Assembly: GCA_014874485.1 (NCBI GenBank)
Contig: JADBJK010000011.1
Coordinates: forward strand, 1 to 64,000
Source: Chloroflexota bacterium
Lineage (GTDB): Bacteria; Chloroflexota; Anaerolineae; DTLA01
Length of the DNA stretch: 64,000 nt
Direction: 5' to 3'
Part shown: positions 8,849 through 17,343 of the stretch, in pieces
How the letters are laid out: each line of letters opens with the position of its first letter
How positions within the stretch are numbered: the stretch's first letter is position 1
Position numbers and translations under genes: made by a program
Notes under the pieces: generated by a model
Seen by the model: only the letters and a program-made list of their open reading frames with translations
Told to the model about the DNA's origin: nothing
The model's database searches: none

Positions 8849-9922
8849 TCAAACCCGCACGAACGGGTCCTTGTCGGCCTGGGTCAGAATCTCCGCGCCC
8901 GACTCGGTGATGAGCGCCATGTCCTCAATGCGCACGCCGCCCCATCCGGTGAGGTAAATCCCCGGTTCCACCGTAACCACATGCCCGGGCGCGAGCGTGT
9001 CCTGCGTCCGCTGGTTCAGCCCGGGCAACTCGTGCACCGCCAGCCCCACGCCGTGCCCCAGGCCGTGGCCGAAGTTCTCGCCGTAGCCGGCCTCGGCGAT
9101 GATGGTGCGGGCGGTCGCGTCCACGTCGGGCCCCAGCGCGCCGGGCGCCAGCCTCGCCTCTGCGGCCTGCTGGGCGCGCAGCACGGTGTCGTACACCTGG
9201 CGGAATGTGCCATCGCCGTTGCCCAGGTACAGAGTCCTCGTGAGGTCCGAATGGTAGCCGTGCACCCTGGCACCCATGTCCACCACGATAGGCTCGCCCG
9301 CACGAATCTCCCGGTCCGAGGCCAGGGCGTGGGGCATCGCGCCGTTGGGCCCCGACGCCACGATGAGGTCAAAAGCGATCCCGTCCGCGCCGTGGGTCCG
9401 CATCCAGACTTCCAAATCCCAGGCCACCTGCTTCTCCGTCATGCCGGGCCGAATCGTCCGCTTCAGGTAAGCGTAGGCCGCGTCGGCAATCGCCACGGCC
9501 TGGCGGATGAGGGCGAGTTCTTCCGCCTCTTTCACGGCCCGGATGCCCTCCACCACGCCCTGGGTGGGCACGAGCGTCGCCTCGCGGACCTTCTCGGCCC
9601 AGACCTTGTACTCGGCGCAGGTTACGTGGGCGCTTTCAAACCCCACCCAGTCCACGCCCGCCTGGGCCAGCAGGTCGGGCAGGGCCGTCGCCACGTCGCG
9701 CTCCAGTTTCACGATCTCAAACCCGGGCGCTTCGCCCGCCGCGCGCTCCGTGTACCGCGAGTCGGTCAGGAGCACTGCGCGGTCGGCGGTTACGAACAGC
9801 GTCCCCGCCGAGCCCGAAAACCCGCTCAGGTAGTAGCGGTTCAGCGGGTGCGAGATGAGCATGGCGGGCAACTGGAGCGCCGCCATCCGTTCGCGAAGCC
9901 TGGCAAGCCGTTCTGTTTTCAT
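8849..9922 (-). CDS. M24 family metallopeptidase (Xaa-Pro aminopeptidase-like)
   Basis: A 357-residue peptidase removing N-terminal residues next to proline, probably cytoplasmic. Residues 1-125 form the creatinase N-terminal domain (LISHPLNRYYLSGFSGSAG). The pita-bread catalytic domain follows with the five metal ligands visible: VVDMGARVHGYHSDLTRT (two aspartates), GHGLGHGVGLAVHE (histidine), TVEPGIYL and VRIEDM (two glutamates). The ATG at 9922 has GAGGAGAG upstream. It sits 28 bp after the Xer recombinase gene and is probably in the same transcript. Substrate preference among prolidase and aminopeptidase P types is not certain. Confidence 0.93.
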   Translation of the reverse strand: MKTERLARLRERMAALQLPAMLISHPLNRYYLSGFSGSAGTLFVTADRAVLLTDSRYTERAAGEAPGFEIVKLERDVATALPDLLAQAGVDWVGFESAHVTCAEYKVWAEKVREATLVPTQGVVEGIRAVKEAEELALIRQAVAIADAAYAYLKRTIRPGMTEKQVAWDLEVWMRTHGADGIAFDLIVASGPNGAMPHALASDREIRAGEPIVVDMGARVHGYHSDLTRTLYLGNGDGTFRQVYDTVLRAQQAAEARLAPGALGPDVDATARTIIAEAGYGENFGHGLGHGVGLAVHELPGLNQRTQDTLAPGHVVTVEPGIYLTGWGGVRIEDMALITESGAEILTQADKDPFVRV

Positions 9923-9950
9923 CAACGCTCTCCTCGTTCTTCGTGTGCAA

Positions 9951-10946
9951 TCAGCGTGCCACGTGGGTGGGTTGTGCGCCCTGTGCCGGCCCGGCGTTTG
10001 TGTTGTTCGCATGTGCACGCGGGTGGGCGCGCAGGTACACCTCGCGGAGCCGCTCTTGGCTCACGTGGGTATAGACCTGGGTGGTGGAGATGTCCGAATG
10101 GCCCAGCATCTCCTGGATGAAGCGCAAGTCGGCCCCGCCGTTGAGCAGGTGCGTCGCAAAGGTATGCCGAAGCACGTGGGGCGTAACCCGCCGCGTGATG
10201 CCGGCAGCACGGGCCGCCTCCCGCACCAGGTTGTCCACGCTCCGCGACGACAGGCGCAGGCCAAAGCGGTTCACGAACAGGGCATCGGTGGCGGCGGCCC
10301 GGTGCGCTGCGGCCAGCAGGCGTGGCCTCCCCTCGGCCAGGTAGGCGTCCAGTGCCCTGCAGGCCGGCTCGCCCAGGAATGCGATCCTCTCCTTCGCGCC
10401 CTTGCCCCACACCCGCAGCCGCGCGTCCTCCCGCTCGTAGTCGCCCACGTTCAGCCCCACCACCTCGGACACGCGGATGCCGCTGGCGTACATCACCTCC
10501 AGGATGGCGCGGTCGCGCAGGCCGGCGGGGGTGGTGATGTCGGGAACGTGGAGCATGGCCAGCACTTCGGGGTACTCCAGATACCTGGGGAGCCGCTCCG
10601 GCAATCGGGGCAGGGACACCATGCGGAACGGGTTCTGGGCGATGTCGCCGTTGCGCATGAGGTACTGCGCGAAGGAGCGGAGTTCGGACAGGCGGCGGGC
10701 GACGCTGGCCTGGGCCAGATTGCGGCTGCTCAACCAGAGCAGGTATCGGCGGATCAGCGGCACGTTGATCGCCGCCCAGTCCGCTGCGTCCTCGCCCGCC
10801 GCGAAGTCAATGAACTCCTGAATCTCCGTGCTGTAGTTCTTGACGGTGTAGGGCGATGCGCCCTTCTCGTAGCGCAAGTACGCCACAAAGCGATCCAGGT
10901 GCTGTTGCAGAATGGATGGCTCTGTGCCCTCGGTTTGTGCGCTCAT
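9951..10946 (-). CDS. Tyrosine recombinase XerC/XerD-like
   Basis: A 331-residue site-specific recombinase. Residues 12-100 form the SAM-like core-binding domain (RFVAYLRYEKGASPYTVKNY). The catalytic domain shows the full set of residues: arginine in SGIRVSEVVGL, lysine in WGKGAKER, HxxR in HVLRHTFATHLL, the GH in MLGHSDISTTQ, and the nucleophile in VYTHVS. The organisation matches XerC/XerD chromosome-dimer resolvases, and its place between topA and a peptidase gene rather than beside phage genes favours a housekeeping role. A short low-complexity tail of about 20 residues follows the last helix. It begins nine bases after the topA stop codon. Confidence 0.92.
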   Translation of the reverse strand: MSAQTEGTEPSILQQHLDRFVAYLRYEKGASPYTVKNYSTEIQEFIDFAAGEDAADWAAINVPLIRRYLLWLSSRNLAQASVARRLSELRSFAQYLMRNGDIAQNPFRMVSLPRLPERLPRYLEYPEVLAMLHVPDITTPAGLRDRAILEVMYASGIRVSEVVGLNVGDYEREDARLRVWGKGAKERIAFLGEPACRALDAYLAEGRPRLLAAAHRAAATDALFVNRFGLRLSSRSVDNLVREAARAAGITRRVTPHVLRHTFATHLLNGGADLRFIQEMLGHSDISTTQVYTHVSQERLREVYLRAHPRAHANNTNAGPAQGAQPTHVAR

Positions 10947-10955
10947 AGATGCTGC

Positions 10956-13313
10956 CTAACTCTGCGCCGGCTGCGCTGCAAGTTCGGCGATCTGCGTCTC
11001 CTCGCCGCATTTGGCGCACACGGCCACGCCCGGCGCTTTGGGCTTCTCGGTCAGAAGCCCCCCGCAGTGGGGACAGGGCTGGGGTAGCGGCCGGTTCCAG
11101 GTGGCGAACTTGCAATTCGGATAGTTCGCGCAACTGTAGAACGTGCGCTTTCGGCGCGTGCGCTTCTCCACCAAGTCGCCGCCGCACTCCGGGCATTTCG
11201 CCCCCGTGGGCACCAGGATGGGCTTGGCGTTGCGGCACTTGGGGAACGCGCTGCATGCCAGGAACTTGCCGAACCGCCCGCGCTTGATGACCATCGGGCT
11301 GCCGCACTTCTCGCAGACCTCGTCCGTCATCTCCACGGGTATCGTGGTCGGCTCCATGTTCTTGCGCGCCGCCTCAACGGTCGCGCGGAACGGCTCGTAG
11401 AACTCGCGCAGCACGCGCACCCAGTCCTTTTCTCCCGATGCCACCTCGTCCAAACGGCTCTCCATCTCGGCGGTGAACCCCACGTCCATCACTTCCGGGA
11501 AGTGCTTGATGAGCAGGTCGTTGACGATGAACCCCAGTTCTGTGGGGACAAGCCTTCGCCCCTCAATCTGCTCCACGTAGCCGCGCTCCTGGATGGTGGA
11601 CAGAATCGGCGCGTAGGTGCTGGGCCGGCCGATGCCTTTCTCCTCCAGCGCGCGCACCAGCGTCGCCTCGGTGTAGCGCGGCGGCGGCTGGGTGAAATGC
11701 TGCTCCGGGAACACGCCGCGCAGGTCCAGCATCTCGCCGACCGACAGCGGTGGCAGCATCCGCTCCTGTTCCTCTTCGGCCACTTCGTCCTCGTCCCGCT
11801 GCTCCATGTATACCTGCATGAAGCCGGGGAACTTCACCCGCGAGCCGGTGGCCCGCAGGCCGTAGGTCGCGTTCGCGTTCCCCACGGGCGAAACCCGGCT
11901 GTCCGCGGCGATGTCCACCGACACCGTGTCCAGCACCGCCGACGCCATCTGGCTGGCCACGAACCGCTTCCAGATGAGGTCGTACAGGCGGTACTGGTCG
12001 GACGTGAGGTACTGGCGAATGGCCGCCGGCTCGCGGAACACCGACGTGGGGCGGATGGCCTCGTGGGCTTCCTGCGCGCCTTTGGTCCTGGTCTTGTACG
12101 TCCAGGGCTTGGGCGGCACGTAAGGGGAGCCGAACTTCTTGCCGATGTAGTCCAGCGCCTCCCGCTGGGCGACCTCGGCCACATTGGTAGAGTCGGTGCG
12201 CATGTAGGTGATGAGGCCCACGCTCCCCTCGTCGCCGATGGGCAGACCTTCGTACAACTGCTGCGCCACGGCCATGGTGCGCTTGGGCGAGAAATGCAAC
12301 CGCCGCGACGCCTCCTGCTGGAGCGTGCTGGTGATGAATGGCGGGGCCGGGTTACGCCGCACCTCCTTCTCGCGCACGTCCAGAACGGCGTACAGCGACC
12401 GCTCCAGGTCCTCCTTGAGGGCCAGCGCCTCCTCGCCCCGATGGCACTCAAACTTCTCGCCGCGCACCTTGACCAGCGCCGCGCGGAACGGCCGGTCATC
12501 GCCCCGCTTCTTCGCCGCCTCCGGCTTCTTGGCCAGTTCCACGTCCACCGACCAGTACTCCTCGGGCACGAAGGCTTGAATCTCGCGCTCGCGCTCCACC
12601 ACCAGCCGCACGGCCACCGACTGCACCCGCCCTGCCGACAGGCGGTTGCGCCCCAGGTTCTCGCGCAGGAGCGGGCTGAGCGTGTAGCCCACGATGCGGT
12701 CCAGGATGCGCCGCGTCTGCTGCGCGTTCACCAAATCCTGGTTGATGCCCGACGGATGGCTGAAGGATTCCTCTATGGCAGGCTTGGTGATCTCGTGAAA
12801 CACCACGCGATAGACCGGCTTGCCCCGGATGCTGCTGCCCAGCGTCTCCTTCAGATGCCACGAGATGGCCTCGCCTTCGCGGTCGGGGTCGGTGGCCAGG
12901 TAGATTTCCGCAGCGGCAGCCGCCTCCTTCTTGAGTTCCTTGACCACCTCGGCCTTCTTGGCCGGAATCACGTAGCGCGGCTTGAAGTTGTTCTCCAGGT
13001 CCACGCCCATGCGGTTCATGGGCAAGTCGCGGATATGCCCGACCGAGGGCTTCACCTTGTACCCTTTGCCCAGGAACTTGCCGACGGTGCGGGCCTTGGC
13101 CGGCGACTCCACGATGACCAGTTTGCCTTCGCCCTTCGGCGCGGCGGCGTCGGCGGGCAGGGCATCGTGCGCCTCGGTTCGGCCCAGCCGCGTGAGGGTC
13201 GTCCCACAGACCGCGCATTGGCCGCGGGTTGCCGCCCTCCCGTTGGTCAGGAAGATCGGCTCTGCGTTGACCATTTCGCGCTGCGTCTTGCACTTCACAC
13301 AATAGGCTTCCAT
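10956..13313 (-). CDS. topA: DNA topoisomerase I with N-terminal zinc ribbon
   Basis: A 785-residue type IA topoisomerase that relaxes negative supercoils. Residues 1-40 form an extra zinc ribbon (CVKC at 5-8, CAVC at 33-36) of the DUF5679 type, joined by an Ala-rich linker to the Toprim domain (KLVIVESPAKA, then ATDPDREGEAISWHL). The catalytic tyrosine lies in GLITYMRTDSTN. Two C-terminal topoisomerase zinc fingers are visible (CEKCGSPMV and CPECGGDLVEKR), plus a third CxxC pair set (CPHCGG, CAKCG). The ATG is preceded by AGAGAGG. The N-terminal ribbon is not part of the standard enterobacterial enzyme and looks like a lineage-specific addition. Confidence 0.96.
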   Translation of the reverse strand: MEAYCVKCKTQREMVNAEPIFLTNGRAATRGQCAVCGTTLTRLGRTEAHDALPADAAAPKGEGKLVIVESPAKARTVGKFLGKGYKVKPSVGHIRDLPMNRMGVDLENNFKPRYVIPAKKAEVVKELKKEAAAAAEIYLATDPDREGEAISWHLKETLGSSIRGKPVYRVVFHEITKPAIEESFSHPSGINQDLVNAQQTRRILDRIVGYTLSPLLRENLGRNRLSAGRVQSVAVRLVVEREREIQAFVPEEYWSVDVELAKKPEAAKKRGDDRPFRAALVKVRGEKFECHRGEEALALKEDLERSLYAVLDVREKEVRRNPAPPFITSTLQQEASRRLHFSPKRTMAVAQQLYEGLPIGDEGSVGLITYMRTDSTNVAEVAQREALDYIGKKFGSPYVPPKPWTYKTRTKGAQEAHEAIRPTSVFREPAAIRQYLTSDQYRLYDLIWKRFVASQMASAVLDTVSVDIAADSRVSPVGNANATYGLRATGSRVKFPGFMQVYMEQRDEDEVAEEEQERMLPPLSVGEMLDLRGVFPEQHFTQPPPRYTEATLVRALEEKGIGRPSTYAPILSTIQERGYVEQIEGRRLVPTELGFIVNDLLIKHFPEVMDVGFTAEMESRLDEVASGEKDWVRVLREFYEPFRATVEAARKNMEPTTIPVEMTDEVCEKCGSPMVIKRGRFGKFLACSAFPKCRNAKPILVPTGAKCPECGGDLVEKRTRRKRTFYSCANYPNCKFATWNRPLPQPCPHCGGLLTEKPKAPGVAVCAKCGEETQIAELAAQPAQS

Positions 13314-13337
13314 GCCATGCGCCTCTCTTTGCGTAGT

Positions 13338-14435
13338 CTAGAGGTACTGTCGCTTGTTCGCCTTGCGGAGCATCTCCACAAGGGCCTTCACGTCTTGCGC
13401 GCGATCCTTCGGGCACACCAGCACCACGTCGTCGGTGTCCACAATCACCATATCCCTCAGCCCGATGGCCGCGACCAGCCGCTTGCCGCCCCAGATGAGG
13501 GTATCGGCCGTGTCCAGCACGACGTGCTCGCCCAGGATCACATTGCCCGCGCCGTCCGCCTGGATGACCTCCGCGACGGCTTTCCACGACCCCACATCGT
13601 TCCAGCCGACGGAGATGGGGATGACGACGACGCGCCGCGCCCTCTCCATGATCCCCACGTCCACGGTTACCGGCTGAATCGTGGGCCACACCCGCTCCAG
13701 CACGGCGCACGCGTCGGGCGAGTCCAGCGCGCAGTCAATCTCATCCAGCGCCGCGCTCAAGTCCGGCAGCAGGTTCCGCATCTCATCCAGGATGCGGGAA
13801 ATCTGCCAGACGAAGATGCCGCTGTTCCAGTAGTACCGGCCCGACTCCACGAATTGGCGCGCCCGCTCGGCGTCGGGCTTCTCCGTGAACTGCAACACAT
13901 GGAAAGCGGGCATCGCAGGCGCATCGTCCACCGGCTCGCCGCGCTCTATGTAGCCGAAGCCGGTCTCGGCCCAGCGCGGGGTAATCCCCAGCGTGGCGAT
14001 GTACCCCTTCTCGGCCAGGGCCACCGCCGACTGCAGCGCCGCGCGGAATCCGTCGGGGTCCAGGATCACGTGGTCGGCGTGGAGCGACGCCATCACGCCG
14101 TGGGGATTCTTGCGCCGCATGTGCAGCGCCGCCAGCCCGATGCAGGGGGCCGTCCCCTTGCCCATCGGCTCCACGATGATGTTCTCCGACGGCAATTCCG
14201 GCAGGTGCGCGCGGACTTGGTCGGCGTGGGCCGCAGCCGTTGCCACGTACACCTGATGCGGCTCCACCAGGGGAGCGATTCGGAGATACGTCTCCCTCAG
14301 GAGCGAATGTTCTCCGCCTATGGACAGAAGGTGCTTGGGCATGTGCTCGCGGCTGCTGGGCCACAGGCGCGTCCCGAAGCCCCCCGCGAGTATGAGGATG
14401 TTCAGTGCAGCGATGGTCAAGTCCCCCTTCCTCAT
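13338..14435 (-). CDS. manC: Mannose-1-phosphate guanylyltransferase
   Basis: A 365-residue nucleotidyltransferase making GDP-mannose from mannose-1-phosphate and GTP. The signature LAGGFGTRLWPSSREHMPK is at residues 15-33, the PMGKGTAPCIGLAA segment follows, then LHADHVI, FTEKPD and the VGWNDVGSWKAV motif. The single-domain length lacks the isomerase half of ManC/AlgA fusions. The ATG at 14435 overlaps the dprA stop as ATGA; a TTG five codons later, preceded by GGAAGGGGG, is an alternative. GDP-mannose could feed the mannosyltransferase-like gene at 19348 and the envelope glycosylation genes at 50-64 kb. The link to dprA looks positional only. Confidence 0.92.
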   Translation of the reverse strand: MRKGDLTIAALNILILAGGFGTRLWPSSREHMPKHLLSIGGEHSLLRETYLRIAPLVEPHQVYVATAAAHADQVRAHLPELPSENIIVEPMGKGTAPCIGLAALHMRRKNPHGVMASLHADHVILDPDGFRAALQSAVALAEKGYIATLGITPRWAETGFGYIERGEPVDDAPAMPAFHVLQFTEKPDAERARQFVESGRYYWNSGIFVWQISRILDEMRNLLPDLSAALDEIDCALDSPDACAVLERVWPTIQPVTVDVGIMERARRVVVIPISVGWNDVGSWKAVAEVIQADGAGNVILGEHVVLDTADTLIWGGKRLVAAIGLRDMVIVDTDDVVLVCPKDRAQDVKALVEMLRKANKRQYL

Positions 14436-15547
14436 CCAGATTGCGGCCGGTACACCTGCCGCCCTTCTCGCACGGCCACGTAGTTCATGCTGCCGACGTG
14501 CCGCACCAGGCCCTTGAGTTCCATCATCACGAGCGTGCTGTTCACGTCGGCGATGGACATGCCGGTGGCCCGCGCCAACTCATCCACGTGAATGGGCTCC
14601 GCCGCCATGTGCTGGAGGAGCAACTCCTCCCCGCTGGTCGCCGGCAAAGTCTCCCGCGCCTCCACGAACTCCTGCACCATGTTCAGGTTGAGTTCCTGCA
14701 GGATGTCCTCGGCGCAGACGACCGGCTTCGCCCCGTCGCGGATGAGTTCGTTGACGCCACGGCTGCCTGCCGCCAGGATGTTGCCCGGCACGGCGAACAC
14801 GTCGCGGCCCTGCTCCAGCGCATGCCGCGCCGTGAGCAACGCGCCGCTCTCGCGTCCTGCCTCCACCACCAACGTCCCCAGGGCAAGCCCGCTGATGATG
14901 CGATTGCGTGCAGGGAAGTTCCCCGCCTCAGGCTTCGCGCCGATGGGATACTCGCTCACCAGCGCGCCGTTCTTCACGATGCGCTCGGCCAGTTCGCGGT
15001 GCTCGGCGGGGTAGATGACATCCACGCCCGACCCCAGCACGGCGATGGTGCGGCCGCCGACTGCCAGCGCCGCGCGGTGCGCCTCTCCATCAATCCCGCG
15101 GGCCAGCCCGCTGACAATCGTAACCCCGCACCGCGCGATCTCCGAGGTCAGCAGGTGGGCCACCTCGCGCCCGTAGGTGCTGGCCTTGCGCGTGCCGACC
15201 ACCGCCAGCGCCAGTTCGTCCCTGGGCAACATCTGGCCCCTGATGTACAGCACCGGCGGCGACGCCGTGATGTTGCGGAGCAGGCGCGGGTAGTCGGAAT
15301 CCCGCCAGGTGAGGACTCTTGCGCCTGCGCGTTCCACGCGGGCCATCTCCCGCTCCAGCGAGACCTTCGCGCGGGTCTCCTGGAGCGCCTGGATGCTCTT
15401 AGCGTCCAGTCCGGCGGCGGCCAGGTCCCAAGCACTGGCCTCCCACGCCCGCGACAGGTCGCCGAAATGATCCAGGAGCATACGGACGCGCTTCGGACCG
15501 ATGCCGGGCACGAGATTGAATCCTACCCAGAACGCGACCTCATCCAA
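14432..15547 (-). CDS. dprA: DNA-processing protein DprA
   Basis: A 371-residue protein that loads RecA on incoming single-stranded DNA during transformation. An N-terminal helix-hairpin-helix region (NLVPGIGPKRVRMLLDHFG) precedes the Rossmann-like DNA-binding core, with VVGTRKAS, SGLARGIDGEAHRAAL, VLGSGVDVIYPAEH and FPARNRIISGL. A C-terminal winged-helix domain follows. I place the start at a TTG (15547) with AAGGAGAG eight bases upstream, because the promoter read at 15571-15599 would exclude the longer frame. Its presence hints at natural competence, but no other competence genes are in the window. Confidence 0.93.
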   Translation of the reverse strand: MDEVAFWVGFNLVPGIGPKRVRMLLDHFGDLSRAWEASAWDLAAAGLDAKSIQALQETRAKVSLEREMARVERAGARVLTWRDSDYPRLLRNITASPPVLYIRGQMLPRDELALAVVGTRKASTYGREVAHLLTSEIARCGVTIVSGLARGIDGEAHRAALAVGGRTIAVLGSGVDVIYPAEHRELAERIVKNGALVSEYPIGAKPEAGNFPARNRIISGLALGTLVVEAGRESGALLTARHALEQGRDVFAVPGNILAAGSRGVNELIRDGAKPVVCAEDILQELNLNMVQEFVEARETLPATSGEELLLQHMAAEPIHVDELARATGMSIADVNSTLVMMELKGLVRHVGSMNYVAVREGRQVYRPQSG

Positions 15548-15570
15548 CCCTGCGACTCTCCTTCTGGGCA

Positions 15571-15599
15571 AGGATATCCAAACCGCGCCCGCCTGTCAA
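15571..15599 (-). promoter_or_regulatory. dprA promoter
   Basis: TTGACA (15594-15599) and TATCCT (15571-15576) are 17 bp apart on the minus strand. A start near 15564 leaves a leader of under 20 nt that holds the Shine-Dalgarno sequence. Confidence 0.65.
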
Positions 15600-15763
15600 G
15601 CGGCGCAAGAACCCGATTCGGCTCCGCGCGATTGCGAGCGCGGCAAAGCCACCTCGGATGGCAACCGCGAATGACCGCGAATTCGCGCGGGTGAGCACGC
15701 ATCATTTTGGGGACGGCGTGGCGGGGGCAGGGACCAGGGGCAACGAATCAGCGCACGGGCGCG

Positions 15764-16330
15764 TTACACCAAGCCCGGAAGCAGGTGCACCGTCATCCGG
15801 CCCTGCGCGAGGTCTATATCCAGGATGACGTCGGAAATGGCGGGCAGCCAGATTTCGCCCTGCGGCGTGTCCACGACGTACACGTCGTTCGCCGGCAAGG
15901 AAAGCACTTCGGATACCGTGCCGAGTGGCTCTCCCGCGTCGGTCCAGACCCGCAGGCCCACAATCTGGTGAACGTAGAACGTGCCCTCTGGCAAGGGCAT
16001 GGCCTGCTCCACCGGCACCGTAACCTCCGCGCCGCGAAAGGACTCCACCGCGTTGCGGTCGTCCAGCCCCACGAGTTTGATGAGGACATCGCCCTCGTGG
16101 AACCGCACCTTCTGAATGGTGTAGCGGCGGTGTTCGGGGCCGATGCAAATCTCCGCGCCCGGGCGGAACCGCTCGGGGAAATCGGTGAGGATTTGCACGC
16201 GCACCTCACCCCGGACGCCGTGCGGGGCGCGCACCTGGCCCACAATCAAAAAGCGAGGCTCAGTCGGCAGGTCTCGCCCGACTGAGCCGTTCTCGTCGCG
16301 AAGCGGCTGATCGTCCGCCACGCGCGCCAT
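15764..16330 (-). CDS. rimM: Ribosome maturation factor RimM
   Basis: A 188-residue 16S rRNA processing factor acting on the 30S head together with protein S19. The N-terminal RimM beta-barrel starts at FLIVGQVRAPHGVRGEVRV after an unusual 25-residue hydrophilic leader. The PRC-barrel domain includes HQIVGLRVWTDAGEPLG and VYVVDTPQGEIWLPAISDV. It overlaps the khpA stop codon by one base (TGATG), so translation is probably coupled. The order rpsP-khpA-rimM is the conserved arrangement in many bacteria; trmD and rplS, which often follow, are not found downstream. Confidence 0.95.
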   Translation of the reverse strand: MARVADDQPLRDENGSVGRDLPTEPRFLIVGQVRAPHGVRGEVRVQILTDFPERFRPGAEICIGPEHRRYTIQKVRFHEGDVLIKLVGLDDRNAVESFRGAEVTVPVEQAMPLPEGTFYVHQIVGLRVWTDAGEPLGTVSEVLSLPANDVYVVDTPQGEIWLPAISDVILDIDLAQGRMTVHLLPGLV

Positions 16331-16557
16331 CAGTCAATCTCCAGGACGTAGGGCTTGCCCTTCTGGGCAGCCCCCACCCTCAACAGCGCGCGCATGGCAT
16401 TGGCCACGCGGCCTTCCTTGCCGATGACCCGCCCCATGTCCTTGGGGGCCACCCGCAGATGGAGGATGATGCGCGCAGACGTTACGCGCTCGTCCACACG
16501 CACCGCCGAAGGGTCGTCCACCAGGGACTTGCTGATGTACTCAATGAGTTCTTTCAC
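16330..16557 (-). CDS. khpA: KH-domain RNA-binding protein KhpA
   Basis: A 75-residue single KH domain. The diagnostic loop is in GRVIGKEGRVANAMRALL. KhpA binds RNA, usually with KhpB, and affects cell size and division in Gram-positive models. The start codon is GTG, with GAGAGG upstream. It lies between rpsP and rimM as in many genomes. Confidence 0.93.
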   Translation of the reverse strand: MKELIEYISKSLVDDPSAVRVDERVTSARIILHLRVAPKDMGRVIGKEGRVANAMRALLRVGAAQKGKPYVLEID

Positions 16558-16602
16558 AGAAGCGCCTCTCTGGGTTGCCGCGCTGCGGCACGCAGGGCCT
16601 CG

Positions 16603-16890
16603 CTACGCCGTGGGCTGTCCGGTGCGGCCCTGCTTGGCGGCGGCCCACTTGTCCATGATGCCGGTCTTGGTGAGCATCCGCAACACCGCATCGCTGGGCT
16701 TCGCGCCCTGGGACAGCCAGTGCAGCGCCCGCTCCTCGTTGATCTGCACGGTCTCCGGCTCCGTCCGAGGGTTGTAGAAGCCGATGACCTCAAGGAATGC
16801 GCCGTCGCGGGGCGCTTCGCGCTCGGTTACCACGATACGGTAACTGGGTTGTTTCTTGGCACCAACTCGTCGCAAACGAATACGCAACAT
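16603..16890 (-). CDS. rpsP: 30S ribosomal protein S16
   Basis: A 95-residue ribosomal protein, complete, starting MLRIRLRRVGAKKQPSYRIV, with the family block GFYNPRTEPETVQINEERAL. It assembles early on the 5' domain of 16S rRNA. It is the first gene of rpsP-khpA-rimM and has its own promoter (16926-16954), so it is separated from ffh by a 452-bp repeat-filled gap. Confidence 0.98.
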   Translation of the reverse strand: MLRIRLRRVGAKKQPSYRIVVTEREAPRDGAFLEVIGFYNPRTEPETVQINEERALHWLSQGAKPSDAVLRMLTKTGIMDKWAAAKQGRTGQPTA

Positions 16891-16925
16891 CTTTTCTCAA
16901 CCTACTCCTGAAAGATTAGCAATGG

Positions 16926-16954
16926 AATATACCACAGGGTTCGCAAAACGGCAA
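16926..16954 (-). promoter_or_regulatory. rpsP operon promoter
   Basis: TTGCCG (16949-16954) and TATATT (16926-16931) are separated by 17 bp on the minus strand. The start codon is 36 bp from the -10 box. Confidence 0.7.
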
Positions 16955-16973
16955 ACTCGCGCCCCAGGGACGA

Positions 16974-17144
16974 GTGCATTTCGGTTTGGGGGCAAGGCTG
17001 CTGCAATGGGCCGCCTCTTTCGCCGCCTGACGTAGGGCGATGGGTCTGCTTGACCTCACCTAACCCCTCCCACACCCTTCCCTTTCCTCTCCGCGGGCGG
17101 AGAGGAAAGGGGAGGGCCGGGGTGGGGATAGGTGAGGTAGATTC
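16974..17144. repeat. Incomplete copy of the MITE-like element
   Basis: The left end (GTGCATTTCGGTTTGGGGGC) and the long hairpin part (17052-17143) match the complete element at 21824-22090. That hairpin pairs ACCTCACCTAACCCC with its complement and centres on CCGCGGGCGG. About 40 bp of the middle and the whole right end are missing. A REP-like palindrome begins exactly where the match stops. The rest of the 16891-17343 gap holds the rpsP promoter, that palindrome and a TGTCAT-type repeat. Confidence 0.8.
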
Positions 17145-17178
17145 ACGTGCGACGCACCTCCGAGGTGCGTCGCACGTG
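17144..17178. repeat. REP-like palindrome, copy 2
   Basis: A perfect inverted repeat with 17-nt arms (CACGTGCGACGCACCTC) and one central base. A further 12 bp on its right (CCCTGTAACGTC) recur, in inverted orientation, beside copy 3. Confidence 0.9.
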
Positions 17179-17214
17179 CCCTGTAACGTCCTCGCCAGAA
17201 TCGCACGCCCCATC

Positions 17215-17282
17215 TGTCATGCTGAGCGAAGCGAAGCATCTCACTTGGGGCGGCTCTTCGCTCCTCACCACTCAGAATGACG
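17215..17282. repeat. TGTCAT...ATGACG inverted repeat (variant)
   Basis: Outer arms TGTCATGCTGAGCGAAGCGA and CTCAGAATGAC belong to the widespread family of TGTCATTGCGAG-type intergenic repeats also found at 24.9, 45.5 and 61 kb. Confidence 0.7.
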
Positions 17283-17343
17283 GTCTACCGCCATGCCTCG
17301 GCCACTCCACGCCTCGCGATGACCACCCACTGGGCGATGGCCA

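Noticed and set aside
11502-14483. A very long open frame on the plus strand opposite topA and manC
   Set aside because: It is rich in Arg, Leu, Ala and His with no recognisable domain. Its antisense partners are strongly conserved genes. GC-rich third positions keep such opposite frames open.
16891-17343. SRP RNA or another structured RNA gene between ffh and rpsP
   Set aside because: The strong hairpin here matches the interior of the MITE-like element at 21.9 kb, so it is a repeat. No SRP-type GNAR-loop domain was found.
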